Below are positions 8,817 through 17,094 of a stretch of DNA of 64,000 nt, piece after piece. The DNA is from DASSFG01 sp035550375 (GTDB lineage: Bacteria > Planctomycetota > Planctomycetia > Pirellulales > JAICIG01). The translations under genes were made by a program, and so were the position numbers. Position 1 is the first letter of the stretch, and each line of letters opens with the position of its first letter. The DNA lies in assembly GCA_035550375.1 (NCBI GenBank), contig DASZPH010000007.1, positions 41,387-105,386 on the forward strand. The letters run 5' to 3'. The notes beneath the pieces were generated by a model. That model was not told where the DNA came from. It ran no database searches and worked only from the letters and a program-made list of their open reading frames with translations.

Positions 8817-9043
8817 CCACTTCGCGGCTGACGGTCACCTGCTGATCGACAGCAACGGAGCTTAGTCGTCAAAACCACGTGGTTGGGTCTGCATCTGGGA
8901 AGACGCAAGCCTTCCTGCGGACCACGAGGCGCTGTCCGCCAGCACGGATGCGGGCGGCACGCTTCGCTAGAGCGACCAATCGCTCCCGGAAACGGATGGC
9001 GTCCTTTGCCCCCCTGGGACCTGTTCTTTCCGGGAGTTTTTTT
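8817..9043 (+). ncRNA. structured non-coding RNA or leader RNA, family unknown
   Basis: About 225 bases between a good promoter and a strong terminator. Successive helices can be drawn: TGACG 8829-8833 with CGTCA 8867-8871, enclosing TGCTG/CAGCA (8840-8844/8850-8854); CGTG 8878-8881 with CACG 8923-8926, enclosing GTCTGCA/TGCGGAC (8887-8893/8916-8922) and GGAAG/CTTCC (8898-8902/8911-8915); CCGCC/GGCGG (8936-8940/8953-8957); and AGCGA/TCGCT (8971-8975/8980-8984). The last overlaps the terminator arm by two bases and competes with TCGC/GCGA (8964-8967/8972-8975), so a switch is possible. I see no RNase P, tmRNA or SRP signature, nor the rod shape of 6S RNA. It may be a free sRNA or a regulatory leader of the oxidoreductase gene at 9167. 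Confidence 0.6.
8983..9043 (+). terminator. intrinsic terminator of the structured RNA
   Basis: CTCCCGGAAA (8983-8992) pairs perfectly over 10 bases with TTTCCGGGAG (9027-9036) and is followed by seven T residues (9037-9043). The 34-base loop is unusually long. The oxidoreductase start codon is 124 bases further on. Confidence 0.75.
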
Positions 9044-9053
9044 GCGCGCGGAG

Positions 9054-9155
9054 GTCTTGGCCTTTGGGTCTTAGGTTTGGATCTTAGGTCTTGGGTCTTA
9101 GGATACGATGGCTGTAGTTTACTAAGGCCCAAGACTGCCCGAGACCTAGGACCTC
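9054..9155. repeat. second block of heptanucleotide repeats
   Basis: Seven consecutive units of the GTCTTRG type run from 9054 to 9101 (one of them six bases long). A degraded inverted copy lies at about 9124-9155 and contains CCCAAGAC, GAGAC and CTAGGACCTC. The block lies between the RNA terminator and the Gfo/Idh start and would form the 5' untranslated region of that gene. Confidence 0.7.
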
Positions 9156-9166
9156 TGCCTCCGCCC

Positions 9167-10312
9167 ATGTCGCCGCTCAAGGGAACGCCCACAACGGAAC
9201 GCTTCTCTTTAGACCTCGAGTATCTGCCAAAACTTCCCAAGCAGAAACGGGTGCCGATCGGCTGTATCGGCGCGGGGTTCATCATGGCCGACTGCCATCT
9301 TGTGGCCTATCGGCAGGCCGGCTTCAACCCCGTGGCCATCACCTCCCGCACGCGGGTGCGGGCCCGATCCGTGGCCGATCGCCACGGCATGGCCAAGGTG
9401 TATGAGACCTACCGCGATCTGCTGGCCGACGAAGAGATCGAGGTCATCGACATCGCCGTTCCGCCCGACGCTCAATTTCCCATCATTAAAGAGGCGGTGA
9501 AACACAAGGGGCACCTGCGCGGCATCCTGGCCCAGAAACCGCTGGGCATGAATTACGAGGAAGCCAGGCAGATTGTGGCCCTCTGCCGGCGGGCCGGAAT
9601 CACGCTCGCCGTCAATCAGAACATGCGCTACGACCAGTCGGTGCGGGCCTGCAAGTGCCTGCTCGACCGCGGCGATCTGGGGGAGCCGGTGCTGGCCACG
9701 ATCGACATGCGCGCCATCCCGCACTGGATGCCCTGGCAGGAGCGCTTGGGCTGGGTGACGCTGCGGATCATGAGCATCCACCATCTCGACACGTTTCGGT
9801 TCTGGTTTGGTGACCCGGCGCGGGTCTTCGCCAGCATCCGGCCCGATCCGCGGACCGCGCGAAAGTTTGCGCATTCCGACGGCATCTGCCTTTACATCCT
9901 GGAATACGCCGACGGCCGGCGGGCCGCCTCGACCGACGACGTCTGGACCGGTCCCGCTCTGGAGGGAGCCGAGGGCGACATCTCCATCCGCTGGCGGGTC
10001 GAAGGCACGGCCGGCATGGCCCGCGGCACGATCGGCTGGCCCGACTATCCCCGCCGCACCCCTAGCACGCTCGATTTCACCACGCTCGCCCGGCCCGGCT
10101 ACTGGTTTCAGCCCCGCTGGAAAGAGGTCTGGTTTCCCGACGCCTTCGTCGGCCCGATGGCCCAACTGCTGTGCGCGCTGGAAGAGAACCGCGAGCCGGA
10201 GATCAGCGGGCAAGACAACCTCAAGACGATGGCCCTGGTTGAGGCCTGCTACCGCTCGGCGGCCGAGCATCGTGCCGTGGCGTTGAGCGAAATCACGGGA
10301 AGAAGGAAATAG
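9167..10312 (+). CDS. Gfo/Idh/MocA family oxidoreductase
   Basis: 381 residues from ATG 9167. The frame is open back to 8879, but that stretch is the RNA gene and heptad repeat, so the longer form is rejected. After a short N-terminal extension, the Rossmann motif IGCIGAGFIMADCHL binds NAD(P). The EKP-type motif of the family appears as LAQKPLGMNYEEA (Lys-Pro), and the second domain contains the His residues of IMSIHHLDTFRFW. Family members oxidise or reduce sugars and cyclitols. Planctomycetes carry many paralogues and the substrate here cannot be read. It ends 20 bases before a convergent gene. Confidence 0.85.
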   Translation: MSPLKGTPTTERFSLDLEYLPKLPKQKRVPIGCIGAGFIMADCHLVAYRQAGFNPVAITSRTRVRARSVADRHGMAKVYETYRDLLADEEIEVIDIAVPPDAQFPIIKEAVKHKGHLRGILAQKPLGMNYEEARQIVALCRRAGITLAVNQNMRYDQSVRACKCLLDRGDLGEPVLATIDMRAIPHWMPWQERLGWVTLRIMSIHHLDTFRFWFGDPARVFASIRPDPRTARKFAHSDGICLYILEYADGRRAASTDDVWTGPALEGAEGDISIRWRVEGTAGMARGTIGWPDYPRRTPSTLDFTTLARPGYWFQPRWKEVWFPDAFVGPMAQLLCALEENREPEISGQDNLKTMALVEACYRSAAEHRAVALSEITGRRK

Positions 10313-10332
10313 ACGGAGACGGCCTGCTACGC

Positions 10333-11340
10333 CTATTCCGTCAGCTTCCAGCCGGCGGGGGATACTTCCAGGCCGGAGTGCCCGGCGTATTGATCGTAGA
10401 CGGCCTCCATCTCGTCGATCGAGTCGAAGAAACCGACGACGAAGGCCGCGCTGAACGATTCGCCAGCCTGGATCGGCCGGCCGCCGAACTCCTCGATCAT
10501 GCAGACGTAGCCGCGCTGGTGGCACCAGGCCTCGCTCACGTCCGACGCCTTGAGGGTCATGCCGGCCAGCCACGGTCCGTCTTTGCCCGTTTTGGCGTCG
10601 CGAAGATGGTAGGCGCGGATCACGCGCCGCGGGACGCTGCCATTCTCTCGCCGATAGATGAACTTCGCGTCTGGCGGAAAATCGGCGTCGAACTCTTTCG
10701 CCGGTATCCGCCCGTGGTAGCTGAGATAGACTTCGCTGAACGTGTCGCCGTGCTGGTGCTTGATGTGCCCCGGCATGTCGACCCGCAAGAACATGGCCGG
10801 GCTGGAGTTGACGGCGTCGACGCGATCGGAGGAAACGAAATAGCGCTTTCCGGCCGGAAACACCATCCGTTGCGTCCAGGTGCTGCCGGCTTTCTTGCCC
10901 GGGGCGGCCGATTTGTACTGGAAGGTCTGCTGGACGGCGACGAAGTCGCTGCCCCGCACCACCATCGGACTGAGCGCCTTGGCCTGCGTGCAGATCTGCG
11001 GCCCCTCGATCGACCGCTTGGCGATCTTGCCGTGAAAGGCGTTGCCGAACTGGTAAACCATTTCCTTGGGAAGCTGATCGCGGTAAGTCTCGTCGCTCCC
11101 CGGTTCCATGATCCAGTCGACGATGTCGAGCCCGTAGCCCGCGTCGCTAAAGCCCGTTCTCTTGTCGAGGAACGAACCGGCGGCCACGCCCGTAACGTAT
11201 CCCTTTTTCCGCACCACCGCCTCGAGTTCGGCCGTGCTGATCTTGATCTGCTGATCGTCGTCAACGACCTCGTAATCGGCGCCCAGCGCCGGCAAGGCAA
11301 GGCCGAATACCAGACAGCAATAGTAAGTACGGCGGATCAC
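10333..11340 (-). CDS. secreted hypothetical protein (335 aa)
   Basis: GTG start at 11340 with GGAGCG upstream. Residues 1-20 (IRRTYYCCLVFGLALPALGA) are a Sec signal peptide, so the product is exported. The mature protein is beta-rich and contains GYGLDIVDWIMEPG, MPGHIKHQHGDTFSEVYLSYHGR and a C-terminal segment with Tyr-rich repeats. I cannot place it in a named family. The spacing of acidic and aromatic residues is compatible with a sugar-binding beta-sandwich, but that is a guess. It is convergent with the Gfo/Idh gene and lies downstream of ftr on the same strand. Confidence 0.7.
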   Translation of the reverse strand: MIRRTYYCCLVFGLALPALGADYEVVDDDQQIKISTAELEAVVRKKGYVTGVAAGSFLDKRTGFSDAGYGLDIVDWIMEPGSDETYRDQLPKEMVYQFGNAFHGKIAKRSIEGPQICTQAKALSPMVVRGSDFVAVQQTFQYKSAAPGKKAGSTWTQRMVFPAGKRYFVSSDRVDAVNSSPAMFLRVDMPGHIKHQHGDTFSEVYLSYHGRIPAKEFDADFPPDAKFIYRRENGSVPRRVIRAYHLRDAKTGKDGPWLAGMTLKASDVSEAWCHQRGYVCMIEEFGGRPIQAGESFSAAFVVGFFDSIDEMEAVYDQYAGHSGLEVSPAGWKLTE

Positions 11341-11448
11341 GGGATTCGCTCCACGCAGAAAACGCTTCGACGATGCGCCACTTGAATCAGCATCTATTCA
11401 AAAATGCGGGACTCCGGCCAGGCGATCCGGGAACGCCGCCCCGCGTGA

Positions 11449-12351
11449 TTATTGGCCGTCCGTGAGTACTTTGTGCAAGTGTATGTGGTGCGGGCCGAGA
11501 TTCCCGCCGTAGTTGCCGGCCGTGATGCGGACGATGCCCGGCCCACAGGCGGCTCGGATGCCGCGGCGGGTGGCCTCTTCCACGGCCGCCAGATCGAGGC
11601 CGTCGATCACGATCTCGTAGACCGCGTTGACGTTTTCGCCCAGGGCCGATTCGACCCGGCCGCGCAACGTGGGGCAGTAGGCGTCGTTCGTGCTGGCCCG
11701 CAGTTGTTTGTAGCGGCTGCCGACCTTGCTGCCGCTGCGCACGACCCCGCCGGGAAACGGGAGAATCACGCCCGGCACCGCCCGGATCGCGTTGGCGGCC
11801 GCTTCCGCCGCGGCGAGGGTTCGCGACTGACTTTCGCCGAGGATCAAAAAATTGCCGCCCGCGACGCCTTTGGCCGTGCCGAACAAGTCTTCGCAGGTAA
11901 ACTCGCCGTCCATCACGGGCACACGCCAGAACCGCCGCAGATCGAGCTTCTTGCTTTTCTGATAACCGTCTCCAAAGAACCGCAGGTTACCGCCGATCTT
12001 GATCGACTTATCCTTCACGACCGGCAGGCCGTTGTAGCAGGCGGTCGTGGCGCAGGTGAGCACGCACTGCCCGACGCGGTTCACGGCCGCTTTCTGAAGC
12101 GCATCCCGGCTAAAGGCGAACAGGAGCAGACTCACGCCGGGCCGTCCGTCGGGGGTCTCCTCGGCCGGCAGCACGCGTTCGATTCCCGCCTCGGCATCGC
12201 AGCCGATGACCGAGGCCGCGTAGCCGGTGGTCTCTTGGGCGGCGATTTGCGCCCAATGTGGCGTTTCGGCCGTCACGATCAACCGGGCCGCCGTCATCGG
12301 GAACGCTTCGGCAAAGGTATCTTCGATAATCGTCGATTCAATCGTCAGCAA
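11449..12351 (-). CDS. ftr: formylmethanofuran:tetrahydromethanopterin formyltransferase
   Basis: About 300 residues from TTG 12351, which has CGGAGAG just upstream. A second TTG at 12366 would add five residues. Ftr hallmarks: IIEDTFAEAFPMTAARLIVT at the start, IGCDAEAGIE, TPDGRPGVSLLLF, NRVGQCVLTCATTACYNGLP and, near the end, CGPGIVRITAGNYGGNLG. The enzyme moves the formyl group between tetrahydromethanopterin and methanofuran. In bacteria it is a subunit of the formyltransferase/hydrolase complex that releases formate during formaldehyde oxidation. Full length matches the family (about 297-300). The usual partners fhcA, B and C are not in the window, so the pathway must be completed elsewhere. 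Confidence 0.92.
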   Translation of the reverse strand: MLTIESTIIEDTFAEAFPMTAARLIVTAETPHWAQIAAQETTGYAASVIGCDAEAGIERVLPAEETPDGRPGVSLLLFAFSRDALQKAAVNRVGQCVLTCATTACYNGLPVVKDKSIKIGGNLRFFGDGYQKSKKLDLRRFWRVPVMDGEFTCEDLFGTAKGVAGGNFLILGESQSRTLAAAEAAANAIRAVPGVILPFPGGVVRSGSKVGSRYKQLRASTNDAYCPTLRGRVESALGENVNAVYEIVIDGLDLAAVEEATRRGIRAACGPGIVRITAGNYGGNLGPHHIHLHKVLTDGQ

Positions 12352-12425
12352 GGAGCTCTCCGGCAAAAAGGTCGTGGCGATTTTACGCTAAGGGAGTCGC
12401 TCTCCGCCACTGGCGATGAGTGACT

Positions 12426-12446
12426 CCCTCTCCCACCGGGAGAGGG
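12426..12446. repeat. REP-like perfect hairpin between ftr and the next gene
   Basis: CCCTCTCCC and GGGAGAGGG form a perfect 9-bp stem with a 3-base loop. No T-run follows on either strand, so it is more likely a repetitive extragenic hairpin or RNA stabiliser than an intrinsic terminator. It lies in the 200-base gap between ftr and the membrane-protein gene. Confidence 0.55.
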
Positions 12447-12564
12447 CGGGTGGAATGTGGAACATTGAATTATGCTGCCAGCAAAATGACGGCGCCGACG
12501 TCTTCTGCGCGAAACGCCCTCTTCGAAATCAAGGAAACCCGTGCGCAACGATGTCCGGGCCCGC

Positions 12565-13323
12565 TCACCCTCTCACGGCCGCCTTCGCCCAGCGATAGCT
12601 CAGAAGCACGCCCCCGACGGGTGCTATGTAAAACAGGTCGTAAACGCACAGCCGCGACAGATCGTGCCACCACGCCAGAGGAAGCCAGGACTGCTGGAAC
12701 CGCCAAAGGCCCGTCTGGACGAGCGCGACGATACCGACGAGCAGAATCAGCCGCCAGCGAATCGCTGCCGCCCTCAGTGCCGCCTGAATGGTGATCAGGT
12801 CGAGTGCCGTCCATGTGGCAGCCATACCGAGTAGGCTCAGGGTCTCCTTCGCTCGCAACCAGCGTGCGCCCGGAAACAATTCGAGCCGGTACCTCCAGAC
12901 CCAGGACGCCAGCGCGGCACTCGCCACCCAAACGAAGAGCGTCCGTAGGGTGAACTGTCGTAACGAGTTGGCATCACCGCTTGGGGTGTCGTCGCGCTCG
13001 ATGTGCATTCCGAACTCACCCAGCAGAGAGAGTACGACGAAGCTCAGTATCGCGTGCGGCTGCAATTCCCAAGCGCCCCAGGTCCGCTGTAGGTGCCGTC
13101 CGGTCAGCTCCAAAGCGGCGTACCAACAAGGCCAGCGCACGTACCGAGGCGCCGATCCCAGGGCCGCCCAGATGGTAACCAGCCCGGCCTGTCCGTTCAC
13201 GAAGGCGCCGGTCCACCACCACGGTCCGGCCGGCGGCGTCACGGCAAAACCTACGGTCGAGGCGATGCAGAAGATTACCGCCAATGCGAGAACGGTTCGG
13301 GCGAAGAGGGTGGATGAATACAT
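12565..13323 (-). CDS. hypothetical multi-spanning membrane protein (252 aa)
   Basis: ATG at 13323. The longer open frame upstream is antisense to pyrB and is rejected. Six or seven hydrophobic segments are visible, at about residues 8-28, 46-60, 88-105, 126-146, 158-176, 184-200 and 222-240, with many Trp residues. I recognise no family and no catalytic motif. It is divergent from pyrB, with 150 bases between the two starts that must hold both promoters. Confidence 0.65.
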   Translation of the reverse strand: MYSSTLFARTVLALAVIFCIASTVGFAVTPPAGPWWWTGAFVNGQAGLVTIWAALGSAPRYVRWPCWYAALELTGRHLQRTWGAWELQPHAILSFVVLSLLGEFGMHIERDDTPSGDANSLRQFTLRTLFVWVASAALASWVWRYRLELFPGARWLRAKETLSLLGMAATWTALDLITIQAALRAAAIRWRLILLVGIVALVQTGLWRFQQSWLPLAWWHDLSRLCVYDLFYIAPVGGVLLSYRWAKAAVRG

Positions 13324-13473
13324 CGGAGAACCGGCGCCGTGGCTCCACGGCGCAGCAGCACCTATTACTATAGGGCTCCTGTCGCACGCCCGCACCGGGA
13401 ACGAACCACAAACAACCCCAGCATTTGCTGGTGCTGGTTGGCAGCGGCGGCGGGCAGTGTTAGGATCATCCGC

Positions 13474-14436
13474 ATGAGCATCGACGTCAGCGAAATCGGC
13501 GAAATTCCGGCTATTTGGACACGACGCCATTTGCTGGGCCTGGAAGAGCTTTCCGCCGAGGAACTGAACTGCATCCTCGATTCGGCCGCGATGTTCAAAG
13601 AGGTCACCAGCGGCTGTCGCCAGAAGCTGTCGATGCTGGCCGGACGCACCTGCGCCAACCTGTTCTTCGAGGCCTCCACGCGCACCCGAACCAGCTTCGC
13701 CCTGGCCGCGCGCCGGCTGGGCGCCGATACGGTCGATTTCAGCGCCTCCGGCAGCAGCCTGTCGAAAGGTGAAACGGTCATCGACACGGCCAAGAACATC
13801 GAGGCGATGGGGGTCGACGTGGTGGTCGTGCGGCACCGCACGCCCGGCACGCCCCATCTGCTGGCCCAGAACCTCGACTGCTCGGTCATCAACGCGGGCG
13901 ACGGCCCGCACGAGCACCCGACGCAGGGACTGCTCGACATCATGACCATCCGCGAGCACCGGCCCGACATCGCCGGCCTGACCGTGGCTTTGGTGGGGGA
14001 CATTTTCCATAGCCGCACGGCCCGGTCGAACATCTGGGGATTGAAAAAGCTCGGCGCGCACGTCATCGTCTGCGGACCCTCGACGCTCGTCTCGCCGCGC
14101 TGGCGGGAGTTGGGTGTCGAGGTGTCGTATAGCCTGGACGAAATCCTGCCCCGCTGCGACGTGCTCAATCTGCTGCGCATCCAGTTCGAGCGGCAGTCGA
14201 CGCGCCCCTTCCCGTCCGTTCGTGAGTACGCCCATCTTTATGCCATGACGCGGGAGCGGCTTCAGCGAGCCAAGCCGGGCATCCTGATCCTGGCTCCAGG
14301 CCCGATCAACCGGGGCGTCGAGGTGACGCCTGAGGTGGCCGACGGCCCGCACTCGGTCATTCTCGAACAGGTGACCAACGGGCTGGCGATTCGCATGGCC
14401 GTGCTCTGGCTGGTAACCGGCGCTGCCGAGGGGTAA
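13474..14436 (+). CDS. pyrB: aspartate carbamoyltransferase catalytic subunit
   Basis: 320 residues, ATG at 13474. The carbamoyl-phosphate site FFEASTRTRTSFALAA is intact. So are SSLSKGETVIDTAKNIEAMG (the Lys loop), NAGDGPHEHPTQGLLDI (His-Pro-Thr-Gln) and the aspartate-domain motif RIQFERQ followed by LAPGPINRGVEV. The enzyme makes N-carbamoyl-aspartate in the second step of pyrimidine synthesis. It lies 7 bases upstream of pyrC, a classic pyrBC operon. I see no pyrI regulatory subunit and no PyrR-type attenuator in the 150-base leader. Confidence 0.95.
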   Translation: MSIDVSEIGEIPAIWTRRHLLGLEELSAEELNCILDSAAMFKEVTSGCRQKLSMLAGRTCANLFFEASTRTRTSFALAARRLGADTVDFSASGSSLSKGETVIDTAKNIEAMGVDVVVVRHRTPGTPHLLAQNLDCSVINAGDGPHEHPTQGLLDIMTIREHRPDIAGLTVALVGDIFHSRTARSNIWGLKKLGAHVIVCGPSTLVSPRWRELGVEVSYSLDEILPRCDVLNLLRIQFERQSTRPFPSVREYAHLYAMTRERLQRAKPGILILAPGPINRGVEVTPEVADGPHSVILEQVTNGLAIRMAVLWLVTGAAEG

Positions 14437-14443
14437 CACGATC

Positions 14444-15733
14444 GTGTCCGGAATCCTGATCAAAAACGGCCGCGTCATCGATCCGAGCCAGCAACTCGAT
14501 CGCGTCATGAACCTCCTCCTGCGCGACGGCCGCGTGGCCGCCTACGATGCCAGCGAGAACGGGCAAGACGTGACGATTGACGCCGCGGGAAAGATCGTCG
14601 CCCCGGGTCTGATCGACATGCACGTCCACCTGCGCGAGCCCGGGCGGGAAGAGGACGAGACGATCAAGACGGGCACGGCGGCCGCGGTTGCGGGCGGCTT
14701 CACGTCGATCGCCTGCATTCCCAACACCGAGCCGCCGATCGACACGCAGGCCATGGTGGAGTTTGTTCGCCACCAGGCCGTTCTCGCCAACAACTGCAAC
14801 GTGTTCGTCGTGGCCTGCGTCAGCAAGAACCGCGAAGGAAAAGAGCTGGCCGAGATCGGCCAACTCGTCGAAGCAGGGGCCGTGGCCTTCAGCGACGACG
14901 GGGCGCCGGTCTACGACGCGGAGTTGCTCCGCCGGGCCTACGAATACTGCCTGATGTTCGACAAGCCGATTCTGAACCATGCCGAGGTGCTCGAGCTGAC
15001 GCGAGGCGGAGTGATGCACGAAGGTCTCGTCTCGCTCTCGCTGGGTCTGCCCGGCATGCCGGCCGCCGCCGAAGAAGTGATGACCGGCCGCGACATCGTG
15101 CTGGCCGAGGCGACGGGCGGACGGATTCACATCATGCACATCTCGACGGCGGGGAGCGTCGAGCTGGTGCGGCGGGCCAAGCGACGCGGCGTGCGTGTGA
15201 CAACGGAGGTTTGCCCACACCATTTCACCCTCACCGACGAAGCCCTTCGATCCTTTGATTCCAACTGCAAGATGAGCCCGCCCCTGCGGGCCGGAGCCGA
15301 CGTGGAGGCCTGCGTCGCCGGGCTGGTCGACGGAACGATCGACGTCATCTGCACCGACCATGCACCGCACGCCGCCGAAAAGAAGATGCAGGAGCTCGAC
15401 CGGGCTCCCTTCGGCATCGTCGGCCTGGAGACCGCCTTAGGTTTGGTATCGACGCACCTTGTCGCGCCCGGTCATCTCACCTGGCCGCAGGCAATCGAGA
15501 AAATGACGATCAATCCGGCCCGCGTGCTTCGTCTCAACAAGGGGACGTTGGCCATCGGCGCCGACGCCGATGTGACGGTAATCGATCCCGATCACGAATG
15601 GATCGTCGATCCGAGCCGCTTCCGCTCGAAGAGCCACAACACGCCCTATACTGGCCGCAAGCTCCGCGGCCGGGCCGACACCGTGATTGTCGGCGGCAAA
15701 GTGAAGTACAGACGCAGCGGTGAATCGGGCTAG
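14444..15733 (+). CDS. pyrC: dihydroorotase
   Basis: 429 residues, GTG start at 14444. This is a type I (bacillus-like) dihydroorotase. It has the metal motif DMHVHLREPG, the Gly-rich GTAAAVAGGFTSIACIPNTEP, KPILNHAEV (His ligand), IHIMHISTAGSVELVR and ICTDHAPHAAEKK (Asp/His). It closes carbamoyl-aspartate to dihydroorotate, the step after its neighbour pyrB. The usual bridging lysine of the binuclear site is not obvious: the segment around VYDAELLRRAYEYC has Asp/Glu instead, as in some type I enzymes. Confidence 0.93.
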   Translation: MSGILIKNGRVIDPSQQLDRVMNLLLRDGRVAAYDASENGQDVTIDAAGKIVAPGLIDMHVHLREPGREEDETIKTGTAAAVAGGFTSIACIPNTEPPIDTQAMVEFVRHQAVLANNCNVFVVACVSKNREGKELAEIGQLVEAGAVAFSDDGAPVYDAELLRRAYEYCLMFDKPILNHAEVLELTRGGVMHEGLVSLSLGLPGMPAAAEEVMTGRDIVLAEATGGRIHIMHISTAGSVELVRRAKRRGVRVTTEVCPHHFTLTDEALRSFDSNCKMSPPLRAGADVEACVAGLVDGTIDVICTDHAPHAAEKKMQELDRAPFGIVGLETALGLVSTHLVAPGHLTWPQAIEKMTINPARVLRLNKGTLAIGADADVTVIDPDHEWIVDPSRFRSKSHNTPYTGRKLRGRADTVIVGGKVKYRRSGESG

Positions 15734-15747
15734 CGGCCATCGTAGCA

Positions 15748-15826
15748 GGCACGCTCCGTCGTGCCGTCGCAGCGCATCGATGGACCGCCCACTCGCCCAA
15801 AGTTTAACGGCACACAGGGGTGTGCC
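15748..15826. repeat. two short hairpins after pyrC
   Basis: GGCACG/CGTGCC (15748-15753/15760-15765) and GGCACAC/GTGTGCC (15809-15815/15820-15826) form compact hairpins in the 121-base convergent gap between pyrC and the esterase gene. Neither has a T-run. The related cores (GGCAC...GTGCC) suggest one REP-like family. Confidence 0.5.
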
Positions 15827-15854
15827 TACTACTATGTGAGTGCTAGGGCTAAGA

Positions 15855-17048
15855 CTATTCTTCCAGCACCTCATGCCGCGTGCTCGCCTGGGCACCGCGC
15901 TCGTCGGTGACGCTCAGGTAATAGACCAGCGGCCTGGCCGTGGGAAGCTCCACGGAGACCGCGTCCCGGGTGTGAACGGCGCTGACGCTCTGCCAGCCGC
16001 GCTTGTTCCAGGGGCCGCTCGCGACCGCGAAATGAGCCTCGGCCCGCATGATGGGGACGCTGGATGTGAATCGCGCCACGGCACGGTTCCCCTGGTGTTC
16101 GGCGGGCTCGACGGAGGGCAGCGGACGACCGTTCTTGAGGATGCCGTCGACGTAGATGCCGATCTCGGGGGGCGCCCAGCCGTCGGGATGGCTGTGGGGC
16201 ATACGCACCTTGAGGCATAGGTCGACGCGGCCGGGAACGAGGGCGTACGACTTCTGCCAGCTATCCAGCGGATAAGAGTAGTCGTTCGTGCCGTTGATGA
16301 AGAGGATGGGGCAGCGCACGCCCGGCAGGTAGTTCGACGGATCGAAATGGTCGACCCACCGCTTGCGCTGGTCGGCGGGCATGCGGTCGAACGTCGGCTT
16401 CCAGACGCTGTCTTCCGCCACATATCCACAGCCGTAGACCGGCACGGCCACTTTCAAGCGGTCGTCGAGCCCGGCCACGATGCAGGTGAGGTACCCGCCC
16501 CAGCTTATGCCGGTGATGCCTACCCGGTCGGCGTCGACCTCCTCGCGCGAGGCGAGCAGCGATCCGCCGCGGATCACGGCTGCCACAGCATGGTAGGTCC
16601 ACATCTGGTCGATTTCATCGTCGGTGAAGCTGCGAAACTTGGTGCGGTCGTCCTGTTCGGGTCCTCCGTCGGCCAGACGCTCGCCGTCGGGCCCGTGCCC
16701 GGCCAGGTCCATCGCCAGGGCCGCGTAGCCGCGGTCGGCCCAAAGTCGGACCCATTCTGAAAATGCCTTTCCGCCGCCGCCATGCACGAGCAGCATCGCG
16801 GGAAACGGCCCGTCGCCCTCTTTCGGCCGGGCGTAATAGGCGAAGACGCGTGTCGGGTGTTCCTCGAGCGGCTCGCTCGCGTAGAAGACCTCCTGCACGC
16901 CGTCTTTTGTCTCGCCCCACGTTGCCTCGGGCGTCTGTTTGAGCTCGTCGAGGTTCCAAGGTCCCGACTTGTCGGCTGCGCCGGCCGGGGCAAGACCGAC
17001 AAGCAGCAAACCGGCGAGCCAGCCAGCGCGTTTCATCCAGCGGAGCAT
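15855..17048 (-). CDS. secreted alpha/beta hydrolase, acetyl-xylan-esterase/dienelactone-hydrolase-like
   Basis: 397 residues from ATG 17048 with AAAGGAG eight bases upstream. Residues 1-25 form a signal peptide ending GLAPAGAA. The alpha/beta-hydrolase core shows VHGGGGKAFSEWV (oxyanion loop), the nucleophile elbow GISWGG (Ser in GxSxG), an acidic residue in NGTNDYSYP and the catalytic His in MPHSHPDGW. Relatives with this layout deacetylate plant polysaccharides. A C-terminal beta-domain of about 100 residues follows. It is divergent from the SGNH hydrolase gene and probably acts outside the cytoplasm on sugar esters. Confidence 0.8.
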   Translation of the reverse strand: MLRWMKRAGWLAGLLLVGLAPAGAADKSGPWNLDELKQTPEATWGETKDGVQEVFYASEPLEEHPTRVFAYYARPKEGDGPFPAMLLVHGGGGKAFSEWVRLWADRGYAALAMDLAGHGPDGERLADGGPEQDDRTKFRSFTDDEIDQMWTYHAVAAVIRGGSLLASREEVDADRVGITGISWGGYLTCIVAGLDDRLKVAVPVYGCGYVAEDSVWKPTFDRMPADQRKRWVDHFDPSNYLPGVRCPILFINGTNDYSYPLDSWQKSYALVPGRVDLCLKVRMPHSHPDGWAPPEIGIYVDGILKNGRPLPSVEPAEHQGNRAVARFTSSVPIMRAEAHFAVASGPWNKRGWQSVSAVHTRDAVSVELPTARPLVYYLSVTDERGAQASTRHEVLEE

Positions 17049-17094
17049 GACGTGACTCCTTTCTCGTCCAGGGACGTTATTCAGCCGGCGGTCT

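Noticed and set aside
8817..9043. Known housekeeping RNA (RNase P, tmRNA, SRP, 6S)
   Set aside because: None of the conserved elements of these RNAs that I can recognise are present, and the consecutive-hairpin layout differs from each.
8879..9166. Upstream extension of the Gfo/Idh reading frame by 96 codons
   Set aside because: It runs through the structured RNA, its terminator and the heptad repeats; the family N-terminus and Rossmann motif begin after 9167.
13324..14508. Long minus-strand frame joined to the membrane-protein gene
   Set aside because: It is antisense to pyrB, whose motifs are all present on the plus strand; high GC content keeps antisense frames open.
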